DNA of 64,000 nt, taken from Ornithinimicrobium flavum (lineage in GTDB: Bacteria > Actinomycetota > Actinomycetes > Actinomycetales > Dermatophilaceae). Where the stretch lies: the NCBI RefSeq assembly GCF_004526345.1, contig NZ_CP038213.1, positions 124,001-188,000 of the forward strand, given 5' to 3'. The notes below the pieces were generated by a model that was not told the origin of the DNA, searched no databases, and was given only the letters and a program-made list of their open reading frames with translations. How positions within the stretch are numbered: the stretch's first letter is position 1; each line of letters starts with the position of its first letter. Positions 52,114 to 60,700 of this stretch are shown piece after piece. Made by a program: the position numbers and the translations under genes.

Positions 52114-52560
52114 GTGATCCGCCCCAGCACCCTGCGCCGTCGGCTGCGCGCGCGCTGCGGCGAGCGCGGGTCGGTCGCGCTGGAGTTCGCGTTCGCGGCG
52201 CCGATCGTGCTGCTCATGCTGGCGCTGGCGTGGACCTACGGGCGGGTCGCCTGGGCCAACGGCCACCTCGAGGCCGGGGCACGCGACGCCGCCCGGGTCG
52301 CCACCCAGGCGCGCTCCCTGGACGACGCCCGGGTCCGGGCGATGGCCGTGCTGCGGGAGAACACCGACCCGGTCGACGGCTGCGCCGAGAGCGCCGCGCT
52401 GACCATCTCCGGCCGGTTCGAGCCGGGGGGCACGCTCACCGTCCGGGCCACCTGCACCTACTCCCTGTCCGACATCGGGCTGCCCGGGGCCGCCGGGTCG
52501 CTGAGCCCGAGCTCGACCTTCTCCTCGGTCATCGACCTGCGCCGGGCGGTGACCCCGTGA
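52114..52560 (+). CDS. TadE-like pseudopilin
   Basis: GTG 52114 has GGAGAGGAG upstream, giving 148 residues. CGERGSVALEFAFAAPIVLL is the TadE signature with cleavage after Gly and Glu at +5; two Cys later in the protein (DGCAESAA and RATCTYS) may form a disulfide. It overlaps the TadG-like gene by 4 bp. It is one of two TadE-like minor pilins here. Confidence 0.87.
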   Translation: MIRPSTLRRRLRARCGERGSVALEFAFAAPIVLLMLALAWTYGRVAWANGHLEAGARDAARVATQARSLDDARVRAMAVLRENTDPVDGCAESAALTISGRFEPGGTLTVRATCTYSLSDIGLPGAAGSLSPSSTFSSVIDLRRAVTP

Positions 52561-53054
52561 CGGGCGTCGACCGGCTCGTGCGCGCTCTCCGGTCCGGCGG
52601 GGACCGCGGCTCGATCATGCCGATGATCCCCGTCATGGCGCTCTCCCTGCTGCTCATCGCCGGGCTGGTCATCGACGCCTCGCGGCAGCTCAACGCCCGC
52701 AGCCAGGCGGTCGCCTACGCCGAGGAGGCCGCCCGTGCGGGGGCGCAGGCGGTCGAGCCCGCCCTGCCGGTCGCGCTGGACCGGGCCGAAGCCACCACCC
52801 TGGTCGGTGAGTACTGCGACCGCGTCCTCAGCCAGCCCCGCGTGCGCTCCTGCGCGATCACCGGCTTCGAGCCCGCCCCGACCGGCCCGCCCCGCCCCCT
52901 CGTGGTCGTGGTGCGGGTCGAGACCCAGATCCCCGCGACCCTGCTGGGGATGGTGGGCGTCCGCACCCTGTCCGCTGCCGGCGAGGGCCGCGCAGAACCC
53001 GTCGAAGGAGACCTCCTTGCGCCCGACCCCGTCGCGCCGCCCGAGCAGCCCTGA
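52557..53054 (+). CDS. TadG/Rv3660c-type pilus-assembly protein
   Basis: GTG 52557 overlaps the previous stop by 4 bp. The 165 residues show GDRGSIMPMIPVMALSLLLI, the TadG-like hydrophobic N-terminus (helicase/secretion neighbourhood TadE-like), then an exposed region with two Cys (GEYCDRV and RSCAITG). It lacks the large vWA domain of proteobacterial TadG. It is probably a third minor pilin or tip component. Confidence 0.78.
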   Translation: MTGVDRLVRALRSGGDRGSIMPMIPVMALSLLLIAGLVIDASRQLNARSQAVAYAEEAARAGAQAVEPALPVALDRAEATTLVGEYCDRVLSQPRVRSCAITGFEPAPTGPPRPLVVVVRVETQIPATLLGMVGVRTLSAAGEGRAEPVEGDLLAPDPVAPPEQP

Positions 53055-53058
53055 GCCG

Positions 53059-53808
53059 GTGGTGAGCAGCCTGTCCGGCGCCGGACCGGTCCGGCACCGC
53101 CTGCTGACCCGGGCCGGTGCCCTGCTGGTCCCCACGCTGCTGCTCGCCGCCTGCGGCGGCGGGTCCGCGGCCTCGGACGACCCGGTCTCCGGTCCGGTGG
53201 CTCTGCCGTCCCAGACGGCGACCCCCACCCCGAGCGCCCCCGCGGCGAGCGAGGACGCCGCCGAGGAGTCGTCGGCCGACGAGGGGGCCGCGGAGGAGTC
53301 GTCCGCCGCCACCGGGGCGTCCGAGGACGAGCCGGAGGTGTGGGCGACCTTCACCGAGGAGCCCGGCCGGCTGCCCCCGCGCGACGCGGAGGAGGCGTTC
53401 GCCGACGACCCGCGCGTGGCCGCCGTCCGCACCTTCAACGAGGAGTTCGCCCGGGCCGCGACCGCCGGTGACCCGCAGCGTCCGGAGTTCGTGGCGCTCG
53501 TCGCCCCGGAGGGGTATGACGCTCTCCTGGACTACCTCGGGGAGGAGTTCGGCAAGCGTTACCCCGGCCCGCTGCCCTTCACCCTCCTGGACGTCGCCGA
53601 CGGGCCGGAGGACGGCACCGCCTCGGTGCAGGGCTGCATCGTCTCCTCGGGCTTCGCGCTGGGGACCGAGGGCGTGACGGGGCAGACCGTCACCCCGATC
53701 GAGTACGCTCTCGTGACGGACCCGGCCACGGAGGGGTGGCTCGTCGAGGCCATCTGGGCCGGGGCCTACGACTGCTCGACGGTGACCGTGGAGGCACGGG
53801 CATGGTGA
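53059..53808 (+). CDS. Lipoprotein in the Tad operon
   Basis: GTG 53059 or 53062 begins about 249 residues. The signal ends LLVPTLLLAACGGGS, a lipobox with Cys near 34, so the protein is lipid-anchored outside the membrane. A Ser/Glu/Ala-rich acidic linker (about 40-95) leads to a domain with AVRTFNEEFARAATAGDPQR, similar in outline to small alpha/beta NTF2-like folds. The function is unknown; its place within the pilus locus suggests a periplasmic-side helper. Confidence 0.72.
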   Translation: MVSSLSGAGPVRHRLLTRAGALLVPTLLLAACGGGSAASDDPVSGPVALPSQTATPTPSAPAASEDAAEESSADEGAAEESSAATGASEDEPEVWATFTEEPGRLPPRDAEEAFADDPRVAAVRTFNEEFARAATAGDPQRPEFVALVAPEGYDALLDYLGEEFGKRYPGPLPFTLLDVADGPEDGTASVQGCIVSSGFALGTEGVTGQTVTPIEYALVTDPATEGWLVEAIWAGAYDCSTVTVEARAW

Positions 53809-53831
53809 CGCGACCTGGGGAGGACCCGACG

Positions 53832-54794
53832 ATGACCACGACCGCACGCTCCCGCCGCCGGTCGGCCGCGGTGCTGGCCGCCGCCGGGCTGTCGCTGGCG
53901 ACCGCGCTGCCGGCCCAGGCCGGTCTCAACGACCCGCCCGTGCGGCCCGGGGAGGGCATCACCTGGGGCACCGGGGGCGCGGTCAAGGTGAAGACCATGC
54001 AGACCGGCGGCGGGAGCGCGTGCTCCTTCATCGCCTCGCCGAACTCGATCGGGGGCGTGTGCGTGCGGGCCAACGCCTTCAGCGGCGTCACCATCGAGGA
54101 GATCCTCGGCGGTGACCCCCTGCCCGAGTGCTGGGACGAGCGCCTCAGCGACGAGGAGCTCAAGGACATCAACCTCGTCCACGGCGAGGGCACGGCGTGG
54201 TACTGGCACCGGTGCCTGCGCGGCATCGACCCCGAGACCTTCGAGATCGGCCCCGACGGCCTCCACTTCGAGGTCGGTATCTGGCCCTTCGCCGACGGCG
54301 ACCCCGAGCTGACCTTCCTCACGCCCAACCAGCAGGCCTTCGTCGAGCGCTTCGTCCACCGCGGCAACGTCCCCGCCCCGGTGCTCGTGGCCTCCCCCTC
54401 GCCGGTCCCGTGGGTCAACGACGACGTGGCGTTCTTCAACTACGGCGACGACGAGGTGTCCGTCAGCCTCGCGGCGCCCGGGGTGGAGATGCGGGGCCGG
54501 ATCACCGAGATCATGGTCTACCCCGAGGGTCCCGACGGGCCCGCGATCACCTGCCCCGGGTCCGGGGTGCAGGTCGACGCCGACGACACCCCCCGGAGCG
54601 TGCCCGACGCCTGCTGGCACGCCTACGAGCAGTCGAGCCTGGCGCTGGAGGACGACCACTTCGAGGCGGAGATCTACGCCAAGTGGCAGATCGACGTGCG
54701 CATCGGCGGCACCTGGCAGCCGTTCCACGAGTTCTCCAAGGGCGCTCCCGCCATGGTGCAGGTCAACGAGGTCCAGGCGCTGGTCCGGCCCTGA
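53832..54794 (+). CDS. Secreted protein of unknown function in the Tad operon
   Basis: ATG 53832 with GGGGAGGAC upstream gives 320 residues. A signal peptide (about 1-30, ending LPAQA) precedes a mature domain with five to six Cys, many Trp and acidic residues (PECWDERLSDEELKDI, YWHRCLRGIDPETF). Its pattern of paired Cys and low Lys fits an exported globular protein. I do not recognise a family. It lies between the lipoprotein and LysM-BTAD genes. Confidence 0.65.
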   Translation: MTTTARSRRRSAAVLAAAGLSLATALPAQAGLNDPPVRPGEGITWGTGGAVKVKTMQTGGGSACSFIASPNSIGGVCVRANAFSGVTIEEILGGDPLPECWDERLSDEELKDINLVHGEGTAWYWHRCLRGIDPETFEIGPDGLHFEVGIWPFADGDPELTFLTPNQQAFVERFVHRGNVPAPVLVASPSPVPWVNDDVAFFNYGDDEVSVSLAAPGVEMRGRITEIMVYPEGPDGPAITCPGSGVQVDADDTPRSVPDACWHAYEQSSLALEDDHFEAEIYAKWQIDVRIGGTWQPFHEFSKGAPAMVQVNEVQALVRP

Positions 54795-54831
54795 GCCGGG
54801 CGGCCGCCGACGAGGGGGAGAGGAACCACCC

Positions 54832-57738
54832 ATGAGCACCGCAGCACCGCAGCGTCCCCGTCCGGGCGGCGGCACCGCATACCGTCCCCGCACGGCGGCC
54901 GACCACCTCCCCCGGCCGGCAGGTGAGGAGCGTTCGGTCGGCCAGGGCCTGCTCTGGCTGCTGGGCACGCTCCTGCTCCTCGTGGGGGTGCCCGCCGCCC
55001 TCCTCCGCTTCGTCGGCAACCCGCTGCCGAGCTCGGCACCCAGCGCCGATTGGCTGACCGCATCGATCACCTCCGAGGCGCTCATCAACCTGGTGGCGGT
55101 CCTGGTGTGGATCGTCTGGGCGCACTTCGTCGTGTGCCTCGTCGCGGAGTGGCGCGCCGCCCGGGCGGGGCGTCTGCCCTCGCTCGTGCCCGGCGGCCTG
55201 GGGTCTCAGCTGCTCGCCCGCCGTCTCGTCGCCGGCATCCTGCTGCTCGCCGGCAGCGCCACCCTGACCGGCCAGGCGCCCGGCCAGACGGGCGCGCCCG
55301 TCGCCGCCGTGGTGAGCACCGCGACGGCCGGCGACCACGCCGGCACCGGTGTTGCGACCCCCGGCGACAGGGGGGCGGGTCTCGAGCGGGCCGGCCTCGC
55401 CACCGGCGGGCTGGTGCAGGACGCCGCCGAGGGAGCCGTGAGCGCCCGGTCCGAGGCCACGGTGACCAAGTTCTACGAGGTCAAGCCGCCCCAGGGCCGC
55501 CACTACGACACCCTGTGGGACATCGCGGACCGCGCGCTGGGCGACCCCTTCCGCTACAAGGAGATCTTCGCGCTCAACCAGGACCGGGTGCAGCCCGACG
55601 GGCGCCGGCTCGTGGACGCCGACCTGATCCAGCCCGGCTGGCAGCTCGTCATGCCGGCCGACGCCTCCGGCCCGGACATCACGAGCGTCCGGGCCCACGT
55701 GCCCGTCGCGGCCACGCCGCAGGACACCGCGGGTCAGGGTATGCAGCAGGCCGCCGAGCGCACCGCCGACGTCGCCACCGAGGCGGGGTCGGCCGGGGGC
55801 GCGACCGCGGGGGTGCTCGGTGCGGGTGCCTCCACCGCCACCGGTGCCACCGACGCGACCGTCACCGACGGCGCCGACGCTCCCCAGGTCGAGGCCGGGA
55901 CCGGCGCGGCGGAGCAGGTCGACCTGGGCGAGCTCACGCTCGGCGGCGGCATGGTGCTCGCCGGTCTGGCGCTGGCGCTGTCCAGCCGCCGTGGGCCCTA
56001 CGGCGACCCGTCGGTCCAGGAGCACGCGCTGCGCCTCGCGGGGACCCCGGGCCGGGCCGCCCTGCTCGACCTCTCGCTGCGGCTGCTCGCGGAGGGGCGG
56101 TCCTCCCAGCACCTGCCGCTGCCCGACCCGTCGGCCATCTACGTCAACGACGAGCAGGTCATCGTCCACCTTGCCGGGGCCGACCACGGCCCGCCGCCCG
56201 CGCCGTGGCAGTCCGCCGAGGAGGGACGGGTCTGGGTGCTGCGCGCGGCCGACGTGGCCGGTCTCACCTCGACCGCCTCCGCGCCGTGGCCGGGCCTGGT
56301 CAACGTGGCCGTCTCCCACGGCTTCGACCTGCTCGTCGACCTGGAGTTCGCACCCGGCCTCGTGAGCATCGGCGGGGACCTCGACGTCGCACGCGAGGTG
56401 GCGCTGTCGACGGTGGTCGACCTGGTCACCCACCCCTGGTCGGACGGGGTGAAGGTCACCCTGGTCGGCTTCGCCGGCCAGGAGGCGCTCGCCGACCTCG
56501 CCCCCGGTCGGGTCCGGCACGTGCGTACGATCGAGGAGGCTCTCGACGCGGCCCAGCAGGACGCCGAGGGGCACGCCCAGCTCCTGCGCGGCCTCGGGGT
56601 CGACGGCGTGCTGGCGGGACGGGCCCAGGGGTCCGGCCGCGACCTGCAGCCCCACGTCGTCGTCCTCTCCGGCAGCCCCACCCCCGAGCAGGCCCAGCGC
56701 CTGACCCGCCTGCTCGCCGGCGGCCGCAACGGGCTCGCCGCGCTGTGCGTCGGGCAGACCCTCGCCGCCCGCTGGCGCTTCGCGGTCGACGGCCACGGCG
56801 GGCTCGACCTCGGGGTCCTCGGGCTGTCCGGCACCGCCCGCCGGCTCCGGCACGACGACCTGGCCACGGTCGCGGGCTGGGTGCGGCAGGCGACCGCGGA
56901 CTCCGTGGCGGCCACCGAGCTCGCCTCCGTCCTCGACCCGGCCGGGGCCGTCGGGACGCTGCCCGCGGAGGGGAGCGAGCACGTGCGCGCCGCCGGGGCC
57001 ATGCTCGGCCGGGACCGCGCGCTGGTCCACGTCGGGCTCCTGGGCCCCGTCCTCGTCCAGGCCCCCGGGCACCTCAACCCCGCCCGGGAGGAGCTGCTCA
57101 CCGAGCTGGTCACCGTCGTGGCGCTGCACCCGGAGGGCGTGCACGACTCCGTGCTGCGCGTCTCGCTGTGGCCCCGCGGGGTTGAGGACGACGTGGTCGC
57201 CTCGACCCTGGCCGCCGCGGTCCAGTGGCTGGGCACCGCCGAGGACGGCACCCCGCTGCTGGCCCAGGACGGGACGGGTCGCTGGCGGCTGCACCCCGCC
57301 GTCCACGTCGACTGGTTGGAGCTGACGGCGCTCGCCCGTCGCGGGGACGACCCCCACGGGGTGAGCGAGCTGCTCGCGCTGGCCCGCGGCGAGGCCTTCT
57401 CGGGCCTCCCCGCCCAGCGCTACCGCTGGCTCGCCTTCCACCAGGCCGCCCGCGACGCCCGGGTGGTCATCACCGCGACCGCGCGGCGAGCCGCCGCCGC
57501 CCACGCCTCCGCCGGGGACCCCGCGCGGGCCGAGGGCACGCTGCGCTCCGGGCTGACGCTCGTCCCGCGCTCGCAGGCGCTGTGGCGCGACCTGCTCCGG
57601 CTCACCGGCGGCCGGGACCCTGGCAGCGTCGGTGCGGTGGTGGCCGAGCTGCAGCAGGCCGTGCGCCCCGACGGGTTCGAGCCCGAGACGCTCGCGCTCG
57701 TCCAGCACCTCGCCCCCGACGCCCGCGAGCTCGGATGA
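54832..57738 (+). CDS. LysM-domain and BTAD-like membrane protein
   Basis: ATG 54832 gives 968 residues. Three hydrophobic segments lie near 40-60, 82-103 and 124-142; an extracytoplasmic stretch with a LysM domain (about 213-275, YDTLWDIADRALGDPFRYKE) follows; another membrane segment is near 367-386; the rest is cytoplasmic. The C-terminus (about 730-960) resembles the SARP-type winged helix plus BTAD helical repeats (VDWLELTALARRGDD; WLAFHQAARDARVVITA). This places a wall-sensing LysM and a transcription-activator-like module on opposite sides of one membrane protein. Such proteins are known beside actinobacterial Tad clusters; their job is not established. Confidence 0.8.
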   Translation: MSTAAPQRPRPGGGTAYRPRTAADHLPRPAGEERSVGQGLLWLLGTLLLLVGVPAALLRFVGNPLPSSAPSADWLTASITSEALINLVAVLVWIVWAHFVVCLVAEWRAARAGRLPSLVPGGLGSQLLARRLVAGILLLAGSATLTGQAPGQTGAPVAAVVSTATAGDHAGTGVATPGDRGAGLERAGLATGGLVQDAAEGAVSARSEATVTKFYEVKPPQGRHYDTLWDIADRALGDPFRYKEIFALNQDRVQPDGRRLVDADLIQPGWQLVMPADASGPDITSVRAHVPVAATPQDTAGQGMQQAAERTADVATEAGSAGGATAGVLGAGASTATGATDATVTDGADAPQVEAGTGAAEQVDLGELTLGGGMVLAGLALALSSRRGPYGDPSVQEHALRLAGTPGRAALLDLSLRLLAEGRSSQHLPLPDPSAIYVNDEQVIVHLAGADHGPPPAPWQSAEEGRVWVLRAADVAGLTSTASAPWPGLVNVAVSHGFDLLVDLEFAPGLVSIGGDLDVAREVALSTVVDLVTHPWSDGVKVTLVGFAGQEALADLAPGRVRHVRTIEEALDAAQQDAEGHAQLLRGLGVDGVLAGRAQGSGRDLQPHVVVLSGSPTPEQAQRLTRLLAGGRNGLAALCVGQTLAARWRFAVDGHGGLDLGVLGLSGTARRLRHDDLATVAGWVRQATADSVAATELASVLDPAGAVGTLPAEGSEHVRAAGAMLGRDRALVHVGLLGPVLVQAPGHLNPAREELLTELVTVVALHPEGVHDSVLRVSLWPRGVEDDVVASTLAAAVQWLGTAEDGTPLLAQDGTGRWRLHPAVHVDWLELTALARRGDDPHGVSELLALARGEAFSGLPAQRYRWLAFHQAARDARVVITATARRAAAAHASAGDPARAEGTLRSGLTLVPRSQALWRDLLRLTGGRDPGSVGAVVAELQQAVRPDGFEPETLALVQHLAPDARELG

Positions 57739-57742
57739 GCGG

Positions 57743-60700
57743 GTGCGGCTGCTGATCACGGCGGTCGCGCGCACCGCCCCGGGAGCCGCGGCCGCACCCC
57801 AGGACCTCGTCGTCGACACCGAGGACGACGCGACCGTCGGCGACCTCGCCGCCGCCCTGGGCCGCCGGCTCGACACGACGACACCGTCGAGGGCGCAGCT
57901 CCGCCTCGTGGGCAGCGTCCCGGCGGGGCCTGGCGGCAACGGCGCCACGGCGTCCCCCGGCGCACCTGGCGCACCTGGAGCCGCCGCCCCGGCCGACCCC
58001 CCCGCCGCGGCCCCCGACCTCTACCTGGGCGACGAGCGGCTGGACCCGGCCCAGCCGCTCGTCGCCAGCCCGGTGCGCCACGGCAGCCTGGTGGGGGTGG
58101 GCGGCCCCCTCGCCGACCTGCTCGCCGAGCCCGTCGGTCTGGTCGAGGTCCGCGTGTCCTCCGGCCCCGGCGCCGGCCTCGTCACCCGGCTGGGCGTCGG
58201 CGACCACGTGGTCGGGACCGACCCCCAGGCCTCGGTGGCGCTCCCGCCCGTCGGGCTGCCGGGGTCCTGCCTCCTGCTGCGGGTGCGGCCCGACGGCCGG
58301 GTCGAGCTGCACCCGGAGGAGGAGCTGCTCGGCGTCCGGCAGCAGCCCGTCTGGCGGCACCGGCCCCTGCCCGGCCCGATCGTCCTGGACGCCGAGGGGG
58401 AGCTCCAGCAGCGCCGCGTGGGGGAGAGCACCTACGCCGAGCTGCCGCCCGGCACGCGGACCGCCAGCCCGGAGGAGCCCGCGCCGCTGCTGCACCTGGA
58501 CCGGGAGGAGCTCGTGCCCGGCTCGGTCTGGGAGCCGGGGCAGGCCCTCGTCGTGGGGCCCTGCCTGCTCGAGCTGACCGTCCCGAGCCCCCCGGACGCG
58601 TCCCTGTCGCCCAGCCCCCAGGGGGCCACCCTGGACTACAACCGGCCGCCCCGGCTGCTGCCGGCGGCCCGGGAGACCGACTTCACCCTGCCCCGGGAGC
58701 CCCAGCGGTCGACCGGCCAGCAGATCCCCTGGCCGATGATCTTCCTGCCCGCCGTGGCTGGGCTGGCGATGTACGCCATCACCCAGCGGCCGACCGTCCT
58801 CATCTTCATCGCCCTCACCCCCCTCATGGCGCTGACGAACTGGATGATGATGCGCTCCAACGAGGGTCGCCGCTACCGGGCGGACTTCGCCGAGTGGACC
58901 CGCCGCACCCGGAAGGTGCAGCAGGCGGCCCTGGAGGGGCTGCGGGACGAGCGGGCCGCCCGGCGGCGTGACTTCGCGGACCCCGGCGAGATCCTCATGA
59001 CCGCCATCGGTCCCCGGTCGCGGCTCTGGGAGCGTCGCCGCCACGACCCCGACTGGCTGATGGCCCGGTTCGGCACCGCGGACCAGGCCTCCGGGGTCAC
59101 GGTCAAGACCTCCCTCCGGGAGGACCACGAGGGCGACCTGGTGTGGACCGTCCCCGACGTCCCCGTCACCGTCGACCTGGCCGCCGCCGGGGTCACCGGG
59201 GTCGCCGGCCCGACCCGCCGCGCCACCGCCCGCTGGGTCGTGGCCCAGCTCGCCGTCCTCCACTCGCCGGTCGACCTGCGGATGACCCTGCTCACCTCCC
59301 CCGAGGGGGAGGCCGACTGGCACTGGGCCCGGTGGCTGCCGCACCTGCGCTCGGACGAGGGGGACGCCGAGCTGGCGCAGGTCGGGGTCGACGAGGAGTC
59401 CACCGCCGCCCGGATCGCCGAGCTGGTCGGCATCCTCGAGGCCCGCACCCAGGCCCTGGCCAACCGCTCCTTCGCCGGGTCGGGCGACGCCTTCCCGCCG
59501 CTGCTCGTCGTGCTCGACGGGTCCCGCCGGCTGCGGCTGCTGCCGGGCATGGTCGCCCTGCTCCAGCAGGGCCCGGGGGTCGGCATCACCTTCCTGTGCC
59601 TCGACGACGACGAGCGGCTGCTCCCGGAGGAGTGCCGCGCCGTGGTCCAGGCCTCCGAGCCGCTGATGACGGTCCGCCAGACCCAGCAGAGCGTCATCGA
59701 GGGCGTGCGGCCCGACCTGGTCGGCCCGGCGTGGGCCGAGCGGGTCGCCCGGGCCGTCGCCCCGGTCCGGGACGTCTCGGCCCCCGACGCGCAGGCCTCC
59801 GTGCCGGGCTCCAGCCGGCTCCTCGACGTCCTTCGCCTCGACCCGCCCACCCCCGCCGCCGTCCAGCAGCGCTGGGAGCAGGTGGGGCGCACCACCCAGG
59901 CCGTCATCGGCGAGGGCGCCGACGGACCGTTCGCCGTCGACCTGGTCCGCGACGGCCCTCACGGTCTGGTCGCCGGCACCACCGGCTCCGGCAAGTCCGA
60001 GCTGCTCCAGACGATCATCGCCTCCCTCGCGGTGCACAACCGCCCCGACGAGATGACCTTCGTCCTGGTCGACTACAAGGGCGGGGCCGCCTTCAAGGAC
60101 TGCAACCGGCTGCCCCATACCGTGGGCATGGTGACCGACCTGGACGGCCACCTCACGGGGCGGGCCCTGGAGTCGCTGGGCGCCGAGCTGCGCCGGCGGG
60201 AGCACCAGCTGGCGGCCGCCGACGCCAAGGACATCGAGGACTACCTCGCGGCCAGGTCCCCGGACGACGAGCCCATGCCGCGCCTGCTCATCGTCATCGA
60301 CGAGTTCGCCGCCCTCGTCGCCGAGCTCCCCGACTTCGTCACCGGGCTGGTCGACATCGCCCGACGCGGCCGCTCCCTCGGCGTCCACCTCATCCTGGCC
60401 ACCCAGCGGCCGGCCGGCGTGGTCAGCGCGGAGATCAAGTCCAACACCAACCTGCGGATCGCCCTGCGGGTCACCGACGGCAACGACTCCCAGGACGTCA
60501 TCGAGTCCCAGGAGGCCGCCCGGATCGCCAAGTCGGCCCCCGGCCGGGCCTACGCGCGCCTGGGGCACAGCAGCCTGGCCCTCTTCCAGTCCTCCCGGGT
60601 CGGCGGGCGTCCCCGCGGGGAGGGACGCACCGCGCAGGTGGGGCTGCGGGGTATGCCGTTCGCCGAGCTGGGGGTCGCCCCCCCGCGCGCCGAGGCCGGC

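Noticed and set aside
55050..57185. A 711-codon plus-strand frame inside the LysM-BTAD gene
   Set aside because: The Arg-rich translation is typical of an out-of-frame shadow; the LysM and BTAD-like motifs are in the other frame.
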